Source of the DNA: Paraescarpia echinospica
Taxonomy: Eukaryota; Annelida; Polychaeta; Sabellida; Siboglinidae
Direction of reading: 5' to 3'
DNA length: 64,000 nt
Assembly: GCA_020002185.1 (NCBI GenBank)
Contig: CM034535.1
Coordinates: 71,272,612 to 71,336,611 of the forward strand
A program made the position numbers and the translations under genes. Below the pieces are notes generated by a model, which saw nothing but the letters and a program-made list of their open reading frames with translations, did no database searches and was not told the origin of the DNA. Position 1 is the first letter of the stretch, and every line of letters starts with the position of its first letter. Shown piece after piece: positions 11,321-23,640 of the stretch.

Positions 11321-11652
11321 TCTCAACCAGTAATCTATAATCTAACATAAGATATATTCTCAAGCAGTAATCTCAACCAGTAATCCATAATCTAACATAA
11401 GATATATTCTCAAGCAGTAATCTCAACCAGTAATCCATAATCTAACATAAGATATATTCTCTAGCAGTAATCTCAACCAGTAATCCATAATCTAACATAA
11501 GATATATTCTCAAGCAGTAATCTCAACCAGTAATCCATAATCTAACATAAGATATATTCTCAAGCAGTAATCTCAACCAGTAATCCATAATCTAACATAA
11601 GATATATTCTCAAGCAGTAATCTCAACCAGTAATCCATAATCTAACATAAGA
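11321..11652. repeat. 50-bp tandem array, about 6.6 copies
   Basis: The unit (TCTCAACCAGTAATCCATAA, then TCTAACATAAGATATATTCT, then CAAGCAGTAA) repeats with exact 50-bp spacing and very few differences (CTAGC for CAAGC once, CTATA for CCATA in the first unit). The high homogeneity indicates recent expansion. There are no spacers, so it is not CRISPR-like. Confidence 0.97.
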
Positions 11653-12116
11653 GATCATTTTCTCTTCCAGCTGCCCACAGGTGGGTGATTAGGAAACAAA
11701 TCATACATCCTTTCTTTAGTTTTAACAAACAAAAAGGTATGATTGATGACATAGTATGAGCGTTCTCTTGAAAAAAGTGCTAACTCTGTAAAATTAAGTT
11801 GTTATGCAGATGCAGCAAGTCACAAATGGATAACATATTAAATATTACTATAAACAAGGAGTCTGTAAAGGTATAAAGGAAACATTTATTTAAAACACTG
11901 ACTGGGGAAAATAATTGGCAATGATACAACACAACATTCTGATGCTATATAAGGACTGTGAAATGAAGGAACATGGAGTCATAGCTTGAAACAATTCCAA
12001 GAATGTGCACGTATATATATTAGAAAGGAAACATTTGTTATCATAGTCAAACAATTAAGGAATGTTTAGGGGGTGTGAACAAGGATCAAACAGCTTGGTA
12101 ATTAAAAGTCTTCAAC
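11653..12116. other. No gene recognised
   Basis: AT-rich sequence between two tandem arrays with no recognisable domain or element. Confidence 0.5.
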
Positions 12117-12648
12117 TGAACAGCACCACTCACTATGGCACTAAGACCTAACAGCACCACTCACTATGGCACTAAGACCTAACAGCACCACTCACTATGG
12201 CACTAAGACCTAACAGCACCACTCACTATGGCACTAAGACCTAACAGCACCACTCACTATGGCACTAAGACCTAACAGCACCACTCACTATGGCACTAAG
12301 ACCTAACAGCACTACTCACTATGGCACTAAGACATAACAGCACCACTCACTATGGCACTAAGACATAACAGCACCACTCACTATGGCACTAAGACATAAC
12401 AGCACCACTCACTATGGCACTAAGACCTAACAGCACCACTCACTATGGCACTAAGACATAACAGCACCACTCACTATGGAACTAAGACATAACAGCACCA
12501 CTCACTATGGCACTAAAACCTAACAGCACCACTCACTATGGCACTAAAACCTAACAGCACCACTCACTATGGCACTAAAACCTAACAGCACCACTCACTA
12601 TGGCACTAAGACCTAACAGCACCACTCACTGTGGTACTAAAACCTGTT
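12117..12648. repeat. 31-bp tandem array, about 17 copies
   Basis: The unit is TAACAGCACCACTCACTATG followed by GCACTAAGACC. Variant endings GACCT, GACAT and AACCT are grouped in neighbouring units, which points to local spread of variants by slippage or unequal exchange. No open frame persists, because 31 is not a multiple of three. Confidence 0.97.
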
Positions 12649-13100
12649 GCATTAAGTATTATAAATAATTCTTATAATTCCATCTAATAATAATATCTGT
12701 ATGAATGCAGTTCCGCAGGATTTTGTACTGAATCTGAACAGACATTCTTTGCTGAACCAAAACCGAGGTAGTTGACATATATGTTACCATTAATAATTCA
12801 CGACAATTGGAGGAGTTAAAATTCATGAATGTTGTGTGTTCACATTGTTGCGTATTTGTCTGAACCACCTACACACGACACCTTCTGACCACAGTTCTTG
12901 GTCCAACAGGATGTTCAGATATAAGATTACTTGGTCACTCCCAACTTCCATTCACTCATGGACCACTGAAATCACGTTTCTTATATAATCGAGCTGAACT
13001 TGTAGGAAGATAACTATCAACATTTCAATGATTTACATATGAACAGTTGCATGTATACATGTCTAGATCAAGTATGTGTCATTGTAGCCCGATTGTTACG
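12649..13100. other. No gene recognised
   Basis: Short frames only, without recognisable motifs. Confidence 0.45.
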
Positions 13101-13106
13101 ACCCGA

Positions 13107-13370
13107 TCACACATCTACCATTTTGAGGAGTGGGTCTTGCCCAGGGATGTGTTGCTGGCCACGCATTGGCTCAATCTGTGTGACGCTCTTGCAGGCCTTC
13201 TTTTCGGCATCAGATGCGAACGAGTTCCACAAGAATTGCCAAACTGCCTGCAGAAGATGGAATGTGCACAAGAGCAGTGTTGATTCTGGAAACATGGCGG
13301 CCAGACTTTGTCTTTCAGTGTCGCAATCGTCTGTCATGAATACTTGTGGGCTTCGCACACATGTACCAAA
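13107..13370 (-). pseudogene. MULE-type transposase fragment
   Basis: The minus-strand frame contains VFMTDDCDTERQSL, then a short segment to TLLLCTFHLLQAVWQFLW. The pattern MTD-D-x3-E-x2-AL, a proline, and L-C-x-FH-x-LQ-x-W is the second-acid-to-CxxH block of the MULE (Mutator-like) transposase domain found in SWIM-containing proteins and elements. Only about 80 residues remain. The first acid, the last acid and any SWIM finger are not seen in frame, and the frame ends at LLKMVDV. It is either a transposon relic or one exon of a domesticated gene. I favour a relic because no neighbouring exon is recognisable. Confidence 0.6.
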
Positions 13371-13419
13371 AATGCATTTGGAGACAAGAGTTCGGTGTAA
13401 AGGCGCAAAGCTATGGTAG

Positions 13420-14182
13420 GGCTCATTATAAATTATAATTAATTAATATTATAGCACATATATTATATTAATGAAGGTTGTATTTTGATATAATATACAG
13501 ATGACAAGGAGTGGGACTTTCTTCTACTCCCTTGGCAGGATATAAGATAGGGTTAATTGAGGGTCTCCAAGAGAAGTGAAACGTTGACTATGCTGGACAT
13601 GCATTATAGTGGTTTTAGGATATAATTAGACACTGTAATTGGCGGTAATCTGAGGGATAGCCATTGGCTACTTTTAAATGACAAGTAGTGAGAGACAGTT
13701 TGACAAAGGGAGTTGTAAGAGAGAAGTGAGACAAGAGAAGAGAGTTGACAGGCGCACACAGAGTGCAGGGTGTGCAGCCGGGAGGGTTTCCCTCTAGCTT
13801 GGGCTGGGAGGTGAGACTGAGCTGCCTCGGTGTCGCAACTGGGCTGGACTGGCATGGTCATGGTTTACAGTATGTATGGACAATAATAAAGAGTAAGTTT
13901 GTCAAGGTTTATTTATTAGTCGGTTTATATTATTATTTACAGTCGGTCCCCCCCCCCCCTCCGTTGACTTAGTGCCAGCGGGAGGCCCGCTACGACACCT
14001 CCAGCAGCACTGTGTGACATGATGACAAACATTTGACAGTCGAACAGATCCTTGCCGACAGAAGAGTATGCTCGTTAATACGTTTGAATAAACAGACGGG
14101 ATAGTCATACCCAACAGGCAATGTATTCTACAATAAACAAACATTAAATATAATTAATCCAAGGCGAATTACAAGGTTACCT
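13420..14182. other. Unassigned region with a 13-14-C run at about 13949
   Basis: GA-rich sequence (13680-13760), an AATAAA at about 13885 and a poly-C run at 13949-13962 followed by a GC-rich patch. The layout faintly recalls an LTR (polyadenylation signal, then a possible primer site), but no terminal repeat partner or retroviral-type frame is visible. Confidence 0.3.
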
Positions 14183-14186
14183 ACAA

Positions 14187-15834
14187 ACTTATGCAATACA
14201 CATATTTCAGTCATAAATTTGAACATAGCCTACGGCAGACCAAGATAAAATAGATGGTTACCTACAGACTTATGCAATACACATATTTCAATCATCCATT
14301 TGAGCATAGCCTCCGGCAGACCAAGACAAAATAGATGGTTACCTACAGACTTATGCAATACACATATTCCAATCATACATTTGAGTATAGCCTCTGGCAG
14401 ACAAAGACAAAATAGATGGTTACCTACAAACTTACGCAATGCACATATTTCAATCATACATTTGAGCATAGCCTCCGGCAGACAAAGACAAAATAGACGG
14501 TTACCTACAAACTTATGCAATACACATATTTCAATTATACATTGGAGTATAGCCTCCGGCAGACAAAGACAAAATAGATGGTTACCTACAAACTTATGCA
14601 ATGCACATATTTCAATCATACATTTGAGCATAGCCTCCGGCAGACCAAGACAAAATAGACGGTTACCTACAGACTTATGCAATACACATATTTCAATCAT
14701 CCATTTGAGCATAGCCTCCGGCAGACCAAGACAAAATAGATGGTTACCTACAGACTTATGCAATACACATATTCCAATCATACATTTGAGCATAGCCTCC
14801 GGCAGACCAAGACAAAACAGATGGTTACCTACAAACGTATGCAATGCACATATTTCAATCATAAATTTGAGCATAGCCTCCGGCAGACCAAGACAAAATA
14901 GACGGTTACCTACAGACTTATGCAATACACATATTTCAATCATCCATTTGAGCATAGCCTCCGGCAGACCAAGACAAAATAGATGGTTACCTACAGACTT
15001 ATGCAATACACATATTCCAATCATACATTTGAGCATAGCCTCCGGCAGACCAAGACAAAACAGATGGTTACCTACAAACGTATGCAATGCACATATTTCA
15101 ATCATAAATTTGAGCATAGCCTCCGGCAGACCAAGACAAAATAGACGGTTACCTACAGACTTATGCAATACACATATTCCAATCATACATTTGAGTATAG
15201 CCTCCGGCAGACCAAGACAAAATAGATGGTTACCTACAGACTTATGCAATACACATATTCCAATCATACATTTGAGTATAGCCTCCGGCAGACCAAGACA
15301 AAATAGATGGTTACCTACAAACTTACGCAATGCACATATTTCAGTCATACATTTGAGCATAGCCTCCGGCAGACCAAGACAAAATAGATGGTTACCTACA
15401 GACTTATGCAATACACATATTCCAATCATACATTTGAGTATAGCCTCTGGCAGACAAAGACAAAATAGATGGTTACCTACAAACTTACGCAATGCACATA
15501 TTTCAGTCATACATTTGAGCATAGCCTCCGGCAGACAAAGACAAAATAGACGGTTACCTACAAACTTAATCAATGCACATATTTCAATCATACATTTGAG
15601 CATAGCCTCCGGCATACCAAAACAAAATAGATGGTTACCTACAAACTTATGCAATGCACATATTTCAATCATACATTTGAGCATAGCCTCTGGCAGACCA
15701 AGACAAAATAGATGGTTACCTACAAACTTATGCAATACACATATTTCAATCAAAACATTTAGACTAGCCTCCGGCAGACCTAGACAAAATAGATGGCTAC
15801 CTACAAACTTACCTACACATATTTCAATCATAAA
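14187..15834. repeat. 81-bp tandem satellite, about 20 copies, open on both strands
   Basis: An 81-bp unit (CAATCATACATTTGAGCATA, GCCTCCGGCAGACCAAGACA, and so on) repeats about 20 times. Because 81 is divisible by three and one frame per strand lacks stops, it gives frames of about 530 residues (minus, 27-residue unit with GNHLFCLGLPEAMLKC) and about 510 residues (plus, unit with SIASGRPRQNRWLPT). Variable sites (ACGG/ATGG, CCAAG/CAAAG, ACAGAC/ACAAAC, TTTCA/TTCCA, TACGC/TATGC) change residues on both strands, which argues against selection on a protein. Blocks of three units recur 243 bp apart (14831 and 15074), showing higher-order duplication. There is no start context, signal peptide or splice evidence. 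Confidence 0.93.
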
Positions 15835-16399
15835 ATAAATATTATAATAACAACTTATAATATCTAGTACATTTTGACAACAATTATAAAATGATAAAAC
15901 TTATTCTGCAACAATATCATTAAAAACTCAACATTGCAATGAAAATAATGAATAATAAAATGTAGTTTTCACCAATAAGCCGAACAGCCATTGCAACATA
16001 CATATTGCCTCTGGTCACAAGCAACTCAACAATTTCACTTTTGCACAATGGTAATCATGGTAAATATTTATAATGTGGCGTGATTTGTTGGAGGCTAGCT
16101 GAGATATAGGTATACACGTATTGTCTGGGTGATTGTTGCCTTTCAGATAAATAAAAAATACTTACAGCCAGATCTGGGTAGTCATAAGGATTACAGACCG
16201 ATGACATCTTTGATGTGTCCCACACTCTGTGTCACATCCTAAAGCCGTCTTCTCGTGAATAAAGAAAAACAGTACAAATGAGCAAAACAGTAAAACACAT
16301 TAAAGGTATTACCGCGATAGATAGATGCAACAATGACTTAATTAATTTCACTGACAAACCGGCATGTGAGTCTGACATTCCACATAATTAGTCAGGCTA
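15835..16399. other. No gene recognised
   Basis: AT-rich sequence between the satellite and the RTE element. No motif found. Confidence 0.5.
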
Positions 16400-16415
16400 T
16401 GATGTATGGGGCGCA

Positions 16416-17392
16416 GTGGCCGAGTGTCAACTAGGGCTACGTGCAGGGGGTGCTAAGAATCTCTGGGTCAAGAAGAGCCGCCAGGAGAAGATCAGTAGAC
16501 TGAAGATAGCAACATATAACGTAAGAACACTATTAAGAGATGAACAGATACTAGAACTGGAAGAAGAACTTAGGGAAACCAAGTTGGTATGGGATGTGAT
16601 CGGGATCGGAGAAGTCAAAAGAAGAGAGGAATGCTTCACTACCTTACAAAGCGGCCATCTACTATACCATACCACAGCGAACAACCGCCAAGCTGGAGTT
16701 GGCTTTCTTATAAACAAGAAATGGAAAGACAATATAGTGAGGGTTAACAGCATCAGCCGTTATCAGTAGCAAAACTTGTTCTATGCATAACAAAGCTCTA
16801 CAAACTGAAGATAGTACAAGTATATGCACCAACAACATCATAATCAAAAGAAGACACAGGCAATTTCTACAACGACATGGATGATACTTTAGAAAAGCCA
16901 ACCTACTACACGATAGTGATGGGAGACTTTAATGCGCAAGTAGGGAAACGAACACACATTTCGGAAACGGCAACAGGCAAATGTGGCCTAGGTGTGAGAA
17001 ACGAAAGAGGGGACACTTTGGTAGAATGGGCAACATCAAGAAAGTACAAAATCATGAATACCATGTTCCAGAAGAAAGCAGGGAGGAGATGGACATGGAA
17101 AAGCCCAAATGGAGAAACGAAGAACGAAATTGACTACATCCTGACAAACAAGCCAGACATGGTCACTGGCGTAACTGTCATCAACAAAGTCAATATTGGA
17201 AGTGACCACAGAATGGTAATGAGCAACATAAAACTGGACGTCAAGGCTGAAAGGAAGAAGTTGATAAACAAGAGACCACCCAGTGTAGATACCACACAAA
17301 TCGGAAGAAGAAAGATCGAATTCCAACTAGAACTGCGAAATCGATTCGAGACACTTCAAGAACTAGACGACATCAACGTGCAACAAGTGTAG
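16416..17392 (+). pseudogene. RTE endonuclease domain, two broken frames
   Basis: The first frame (to 16769) gives KIATYNVRTLL and VIGIGEVKR, the Asn and Glu blocks of an apurinic-type endonuclease, then GVGFLINKKW. The frame shifts near 16767, and a TAA follows in the segment that continues KIVQVYAPTTS. The second frame (16877-17392) gives GDFNAQVGK (catalytic Asp and Asn), NEIDYIL and SDHRMV (catalytic Asp-His). All catalytic blocks are recognisable, so the endonuclease was complete before decay. It would nick target DNA to prime reverse transcription. Confidence 0.85.
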
Positions 17393-19252
17393 CCAAAGCA
17401 ATCAACAGGCATATAGTGACGAGAATATCGTCAATGACACGAGCACTAATGAAGAAACGACGAGAAATGGTGGAGAACGGCGACCGTAAAAACAAATAGA
17501 GTACGCAGAAATATGCAAGACCATCAAAAAGAATGGGAAGGAGGACATCAGAAAGTACAAACAAGAGGTCATACAAGAAACGATTATGTCATCAAAGAGT
17601 CTGAAGAAAGCAAGAAGAACGCAGGCACTAGGCCGATACAGACTGATTACACTTCTAGACAAGCAGGATAGAGAAATACAAGACCAAGATATGATCATGG
17701 AACGAACAGAGGAATTCTACACCTAGCTCCATGACAGTGAACAGAGTACCATAATTCACACCGACCCGAAAGAGGTATCAGAGATAACACGATGGGAGGT
17801 GGAAGTGCTAAGAGATATGAAGAATGGGAAGACATCAGGCAAAGACCATGTAAACATTGAAACATTAAAAGCAGAAGATACCATCTTGAAAACACTGGCT
17901 AAGCTGTATACTAAATGCTTATCAAAAGACGAATATCCGCCGAATAGAAGAACGCAAAATTTGTGATAATCTTCAAGAAGGGAAATAAGAAAGTTTTTTT
18001 AAAGAACTACAGACCGATATGTCTGTTATCAAACATCTACAAATTACTCACAAAGATACTAACGAATAGACTAGAGAAGACACTGGACGAAAACCAACCA
18101 CGAGAGCAAGTAGGATTCAGGAGCAGGTACTCAACGACAGACCACATACACGTCGTAAACCAACTGTAAGAGAAGTGCCGAGGTTATAATATCCCGCTCT
18201 GCATCGCTTTCGTCGACTACGAGAAGGCTTTCGACTCGATGCAAACTCAAGCAATACTGACCGCCCTTCAAGAACAGGGGATAGAAGATGTGTACATCGA
18301 TCTCCTGAAAGACCCACCTACACACAAAGAGCAACAAGATCAACATCAAGGGTACGACAGGGTGACACCATATCGTCCAAGCTGTTCACAGCAACACTCG
18401 AAAGCATATTCCGAAGAATGACCTGGGAAACCAAAGGCTTGATGATAGACGGAGAATATCTCAGCCGTCTTCGCTTCGCCGATGACATACTCATATGCGC
18501 TACTACACCGCAAGAACTACGAAACATGCTGCAGAAGCTAGCTGATGAAAATGAAAAACAAGGTCTCAAGATGAACATCTCGAAGATAAAAGTGATGCTA
18601 GAAAATGACACACCAATATATATCAACACGACGCAGATAGAGAACGTTGAAAGCTACGTCTATCTGGGACAGCGATACAGTATCAGAGACAAAAACAACA
18701 CCAGGAGATTCAAAGAAGAATCACTGCCGGCTGGACAGCATTCGCCAAACACCGCGACATCTTCAAGGGTAACTTTGAAACCTGTTTGAAGAGACAAGTC
18801 TTCAACTCATGCGTACTTCCAGCGATGACATAACATGGGCACTCACCATCCAGGCAAAGAACAAGCGAGCAGCCACACAAACAAAGATGGAAAGAAGTAT
18901 GTTAAACATCACATATCGAAAGAAAAAAACAAACATCTGTGTAAGGCAGAAGACAAAGGTCATAGACGTGATAGAACAAATCAGAAGACAGAAGTGGACC
19001 TGGGCAGGGCACATCAGCAGACTACGAGATAACCGATGGACATCGCATATCACAACCTGGAGACCTTACGAAGGGAAACGATCTAGAGGAAGACCGGCGA
19101 GACGGTGGAGAGATGAACTAGACGAGTACTGGAAGGGCACAATCTGGCAGAGGATAGCGCAAGACAGGCAGATTTGGAAACGACATGCTGAGGCCTTCGC
19201 CCAACCACAGGATACTACAATGCTGCACAATGATGATGACGATGATGACTGA
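17393..19252 (+). pseudogene. RTE reverse transcriptase and C-terminal domain, multiply broken
   Basis: Fragments in several frames follow reverse-transcriptase order: VLRDMKNGKTSGKD, KNYRPICLLSNIYKLLTKIL (blocks 1-2), AFVDYEKAFDS (block A), RFADDILIC (block C, catalytic FADD) and YVYLGQRY. The tail contains WTWAGHISRLRDNRW and SRGRPARRWRDEL, a typical RTE C-terminus, and ends in Asp codons read from the GAT repeat. Stops occur near 17498 and 17964 among others. The GxPQG block B is not readable in any single frame, so it is damaged. Confidence 0.85.
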
Positions 19253-19256
19253 TGTG

Positions 19257-20540
19257 GGTCATATCTCGAAAATGAATTTACTGATTTTTAAAAGTATGCC
19301 CCATTGTTATGCTTTCAGAAAAATTAAGCCTTAAACTTGTTATATCACAGTTGCAGCGCTTTCAGAATAATTCTACATGACATGCTCTGGCCGAGTAAAC
19401 GTCACGTGGTATCCGTCACGCATGCGCAATTATAACCTAAACGGCTGATTGACGGCTACGGTAAAAAATAGGTCAAAGTGGGCGCGGCGATGGATATACT
19501 GTTTGGGAAAACAGAATTCGCAGCCTGACGAGACTCGGGTATTTCATTTAAAGCGAGACTACGAAAAAGTTGGGCAAAAGTGCTGATGAACTTTGCATAC
19601 AGTATAGAATGTGTGTGTAATGATTTAACCAATTTACACATACAACGACGAGGCGAAAGCACATAGTCACCGGTGTACTTATCGCCGTACTAATAAAACA
19701 GCAATCTATTTTCCATGAAGTAGTTCTCGTTTTACGCAGCCGTGTCGAGCTAAAAAAAACAACCAGCGTCCTCGAAAGCACGCAAGACAGACAGTCCAGT
19801 GCAAATAATTAAGTAGCCTCGATGCGTTAGCTGCGCGAATTCAACGGTGCTTCAGTGCGTATGTAATTAAGCTTATCTGCTGTTCGCGAACAGTTTTATT
19901 TATCAGTATACCGCGCCACACGATTACAGTGTGATTCTAGGAACGCCACGAAAAATATTTCGACGCAAGAAAAACATAGCGGCAGTGATATCAGACATCG
20001 CCATACATTGGAAAAGTAAGCTTAAGTAACTTCAGATACCGCGGATTCTGCAACGGAGAAAACTGATTACCCCTCCGCTTTCTTCGATTATGTAACATTA
20101 AGCCACATGGGGCGCCCCATGCTCAGTACATGCCATACCGTTTTTGTCCTGACTAGATTGCATCATAGCGTAATTTTGAGTGATTACTCGTAATGCGTTA
20201 TTTGCAATACATATCAATCAACCGATGATTGACGAGGCTTGCAGGTTTGGAATGATTGCAAAAAGGCGTCGTAACAGTGTTAAGAGAACGGGACTATTCA
20301 TCGTGACGTGTTCACTGTTATACGCTATTCTTGTTAATGTAGACGGTGCTATGTTTTGCCTGTCGCCGATCGCTCTACTCCCACGATCGTCGCAGAAATG
20401 GGATAGCTTCATTACCGCCGTCATCCGTAATGACGCGGTCGATTCTTTGTGCCCCAAGCCGGCTGCCTTGTTCGAATGGCGCCGCCCCGGCCAGTTGCTC
20501 GACACAGGCAAGGTGGTGCCTGTGAATAACTTTAGATTAA
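19257..20540. other. Unassigned region; promoter-like motifs at about 19400-19425
   Basis: No gene recognised. At 19403-19428 GTCACGTGG (E-box) lies close to CACGCATGCGCA (NRF1-like), a pairing seen at CpG promoters. A 121-codon plus frame at 20180-20545 has no recognisable domain and runs into the CA satellite. Confidence 0.3.
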
Positions 20541-20919
20541 CATAATACACACACAAACACACATACCCGCACACGCACACACACACGCACATACACACAC
20601 GCACATACGCACACACGCACGCACACGCGCTCACACACACGCACACACACGCACACACACACACACATACACACGCACACACACACATACACACGCACAC
20701 ACACACATACACACACACACACACGCACATACACACACACGCACATACGCACACACGCACGCACACGCGCACACACACACGCACACACACGCACACACAC
20801 ACATACACACGCACACACACACACACACACATACACACACACACATACACACGCGCACACACACACTCACATACATACACACACATGCACACACACGCAC
20901 ACACACACACACACACACA

Positions 20920-20973
<54 letters not shown>

Positions 20974-21010
20974 CGCACACACACACGCACACACAAACAC
21001 ACACACACGA
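20541..21010. repeat. CA-rich compound microsatellite
   Basis: About 470 bp of CA repeats interrupted by CG, TA and CT steps. The interrupted segment GCACATACGCACACACGCAC occurs at 20601 and again at 20741, so part of the tract is a 140-bp duplication. Cys/Val frames on the minus strand are artefacts of the dinucleotide. Confidence 0.97.
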
Positions 21011-21564
21011 ACATCGATATGTATACACACACCACATACTCACATATAACATATACGCCATACACACGACTAATGGAGCAATGATACCATTTAAGTAAAA
21101 CCGGGGTTGATCCTTTGGTTTTGTAGAAGTAGTAGTAGAAGTCACCGTAGGACGAATTCAATAACAAATTACCGGTGTATGATAAAAATCACATCGAGGC
21201 AGTATGTTCGTATATTTTTAATAATGTTCATAGTACAAGATTAAATATGTTAAAGGTGCACTACCAGCTCAGTTTATTTAATGTGGAGGAAGGCTAATAA
21301 TGTTGGGTGGTTCCCACAGTCCTGGACACAAACTGGGATGCAGTGAGTTTCCTGCAAATGATTGCCTCCCTGACTGATAAAGAGTCACGGAACAGACAGC
21401 TTCGCTTTAAAATGTACGCTGGAGTTCCCTAAAGAAATAATACACATAACGTAGGTGTTACCAGCAAATCCATTAAAATGATATCAGAAGTAGTAGGTGG
21501 AGATGCCAAGTTAATGTATTATTGATGGTTATATAGAGTATTCTTAACATGGACTAGTGTGTCA
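21011..21564. other. No gene recognised
   Basis: No motif or element identified between the CA tract and the minus-strand LINE. Confidence 0.45.
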
Positions 21565-23640
21565 AGATTTTTTTATTTCGGTGTAAGTTTCTTCTTCAGT
21601 TCAGCATATCTCTGCGAGACGTAGCTGCCCCAATGATCTCGCGATACGCTGCTCTGTCTGCTGTTCGTCTCCCTGCTCCCACGATGTCGTCTTCCAACCA
21701 GTCGCTGAAGTCCTGCTCCCATCTTCTCCTTGGTCTTCCCCTTCCTCTTTTTCCCTCCACTTTGCCTTCTAGGACTGTTTTCTCTAAGGAATTATGTCTT
21801 ATGATGTGGCCAAAATAACTCAGTTTTAGTCCTTTTATTCTATTCACTAGTTGGCAGTTCTTTACGTCTAATTTTTTTAAGGATCTCTGCATTGGTTGTT
21901 CTTGTTATCCATGGCGCTCTTAGGACTTTTCTGTAACATTTCATCTCAAACACTTGTATTCTTCTCATGTCTTCTTTGTTCAGTGTCCACATTTCACTCC
22001 CGTACGGAGCTGTTGGGAAAACGCAAGTTTTTAAAATTCTTATCTTTGTTGGTATGTTTTGTTCTTTCCATACATTTTTTAGATTATTTAGTTTCTGCGT
22101 TGCTATGGCTATTCTTCTTCTGAACTCTGATGATGTCTTGCGGTCTTCTTGTAGTCTTGCTCCAAGGTATTCGTAGTGGTTCACATTTTCAATTTGCTCC
22201 CCGTTGATTGCAATTTCTGTTTTGTCAATGCATTTGTCAGTGTCCATGTTCTTTGTTTTCTTCACATTAAGTAACAAGCCCTTTTTCTCACAGTGTTCTT
22301 TTACAGACATGATTAGGTTTGTTAGGCCGATTGTTGCAGTGGACAGGAGTGCAGTATCGTCTGCGTATCGTAGGTCTCTGATTCTATGTCCATGAATATT
22401 CACTTCATCGTATCTTGTACTTCTGTCATCTAATTCTACATCTCTCATTATGTATTCTGTGTAGAGGTTGAATAGGTATGGTGATACAATACGCCCTTGT
22501 CTTACTCCTTTTCCCACTGTAAAAGTTCTGTAGTTGTGTTTTCCAGCCTGACTACTGCTTGTTGGTTGCTATAAAGTGATTTCAAGAGGGCGATTATCTT
22601 TGGGTGGAAGTTCATGTCGCTGAGCGTTTTCCACATCATCTGATGATTCACATAGTCGAAAGCCTTGGAATAGTCGATGAGGCATATTCTTAGATCATTA
22701 TTTATCTCTCTGAATTTGTGAATAAACATTCTCAGAATTAATATGTGGTCCCTTGTGCCTCTGTTTTTTCTGAAGCCTGCCTGTGTACTGCTTGTGATTT
22801 TCAGCAATATTTTGCTTGCATGGCTAATGAGTGATATGGTTCTGTAGTTGGAGCATAGCTGTAGGTCTCCTTTCTTTGATAATGGGATGTATATTGATTT
22901 CTTCCAGTCGTCTGGCCATTTTTCACTCTTCCATATTTTCTTACACAGTGCATGGTATATGTTTATTCCTTCTTCTTCCACTGCTTTTATCATTTCTGCC
23001 TGTGTGTTTTCGCACCCAGGGCTTTTCCCATCTTTTAGACTATTAATGGCCCATTTCACCTCATCTCTTAATGGTTCGAGATCGTCCTCGTCTTGGTCTT
23101 CGTTTCCCATATCAGGGGGGTCGTTGTTGTCTCCATCTCGTGCGTACATATTTTCACAATATTCTTTTCATCTTTTGGCTATGTCTTCTGCATCAGTCAG
23201 AGTTTTCCCATTTTTATCTTTGATGGCACCGAGTCTGGGCTGGAATTTACCTGTCATGTTCTTTATTTCTTTAAACATTTCTTGGTTTCGGTTTTCTGCC
23301 ATACAATCCTCTATTTTCTTACACTTGGCTTCTATATACTTTTGTTTGTCCCATTTACAGAGTTTTTTTTAATTAATTTGTTCATCTCATTATATCTTAA
23401 TCTGATCGATTCCTCGTTTTTGCGTTTCTTAAGCTCTTTCCTTTCTGCTATTTTCTTTAAGGTCTCTATATAGATCCATGATTGGTGTTTCGTCTCTCTC
23501 TTCCGTAGGTGTTTTTTGCTTCTTCTCGGAAAATTGTCTTGATATCATTTGCAATTTCTTCTGGTTCTTTCTCTTCTGTCATTGTCAGTAAAGTTGTAAA
23601 TCGATTCTTCACAGATACTGTATATTCGTTTGTGTAAGTT
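21565..23640 (-). mobile_element. RTE-like LINE, 5'-truncated, minus strand
   Basis: From about 23630 leftwards the minus strand encodes the linker before the reverse transcriptase, the whole reverse transcriptase and the C-terminal domain, then a short UTR ending in an A-rich stretch near 21570. No endonuclease is present, so the copy is 5'-truncated. Its 5' edge lies within about 90 bp of the left breakpoint of the 13-kb duplicated segment. It differs from the element at 16.4 kb in sequence and belongs to another family. Confidence 0.85.
21596..23630 (-). pseudogene. RTE-like reverse transcriptase ORF, three main frames
   Basis: Segments in order: a linker with FKEIKNMTGKFQPRLGAIKD; 23149-22502 with INSLKDGKSPGCE, NYRTISLISHASKILLKI and CLIDYSKAFDYVNH (block A); 22517-21840 with GVRQGRIVSPYLFNLY (block B) and RYADDTALL (block C, catalytic YADD); and 21892-21596 with LSYFGHIIRH and GRGRPRRRWEQDF. 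A TGA-type break near 23168 and frame changes near 22510 and 21880 separate them, so it is inactive, though little else is degraded. Block B starts VRQG instead of the more usual VPQG, which is normal in several RTE-related families. The exact clade (RTE, RTEX or Proto2) is undetermined. Confidence 0.85.

Larger units (their letters stand above)
16400..19256 (+). mobile_element. RTE-like LINE, nearly full length, decayed
   Basis: The element begins near 16400 and ends in a GATGAT-type repeat at 19230-19253, a usual RTE 3' end. It encodes, in broken frames, an endonuclease and a reverse transcriptase in the order expected for the single RTE protein. Many stops and frame changes make it inactive. 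It sits between the 81-bp satellite and unassigned sequence. The clade comes from motif resemblance. Confidence 0.85.

Noticed and set aside
13420..14182. Solo LTR with polyadenylation signal and primer site
   Set aside because: No second LTR, no target duplication and no matching tRNA primer site could be established by eye.
14230..15838. 530-residue and 512-residue repeat proteins on opposite strands
   Set aside because: They are by-products of an 81-bp satellite. Unit variation changes residues on both strands, and there is no start, signal or splice evidence.
20180..20545. 121-codon gene before the CA satellite
   Set aside because: No recognisable domain, and the frame ends in the satellite. 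Kept only as unassigned sequence.
20218..21167. Cys/Val-rich proteins over the CA tract, and Arg-Glu frames over the GA tracts
   Set aside because: Translations of dinucleotide repeats.
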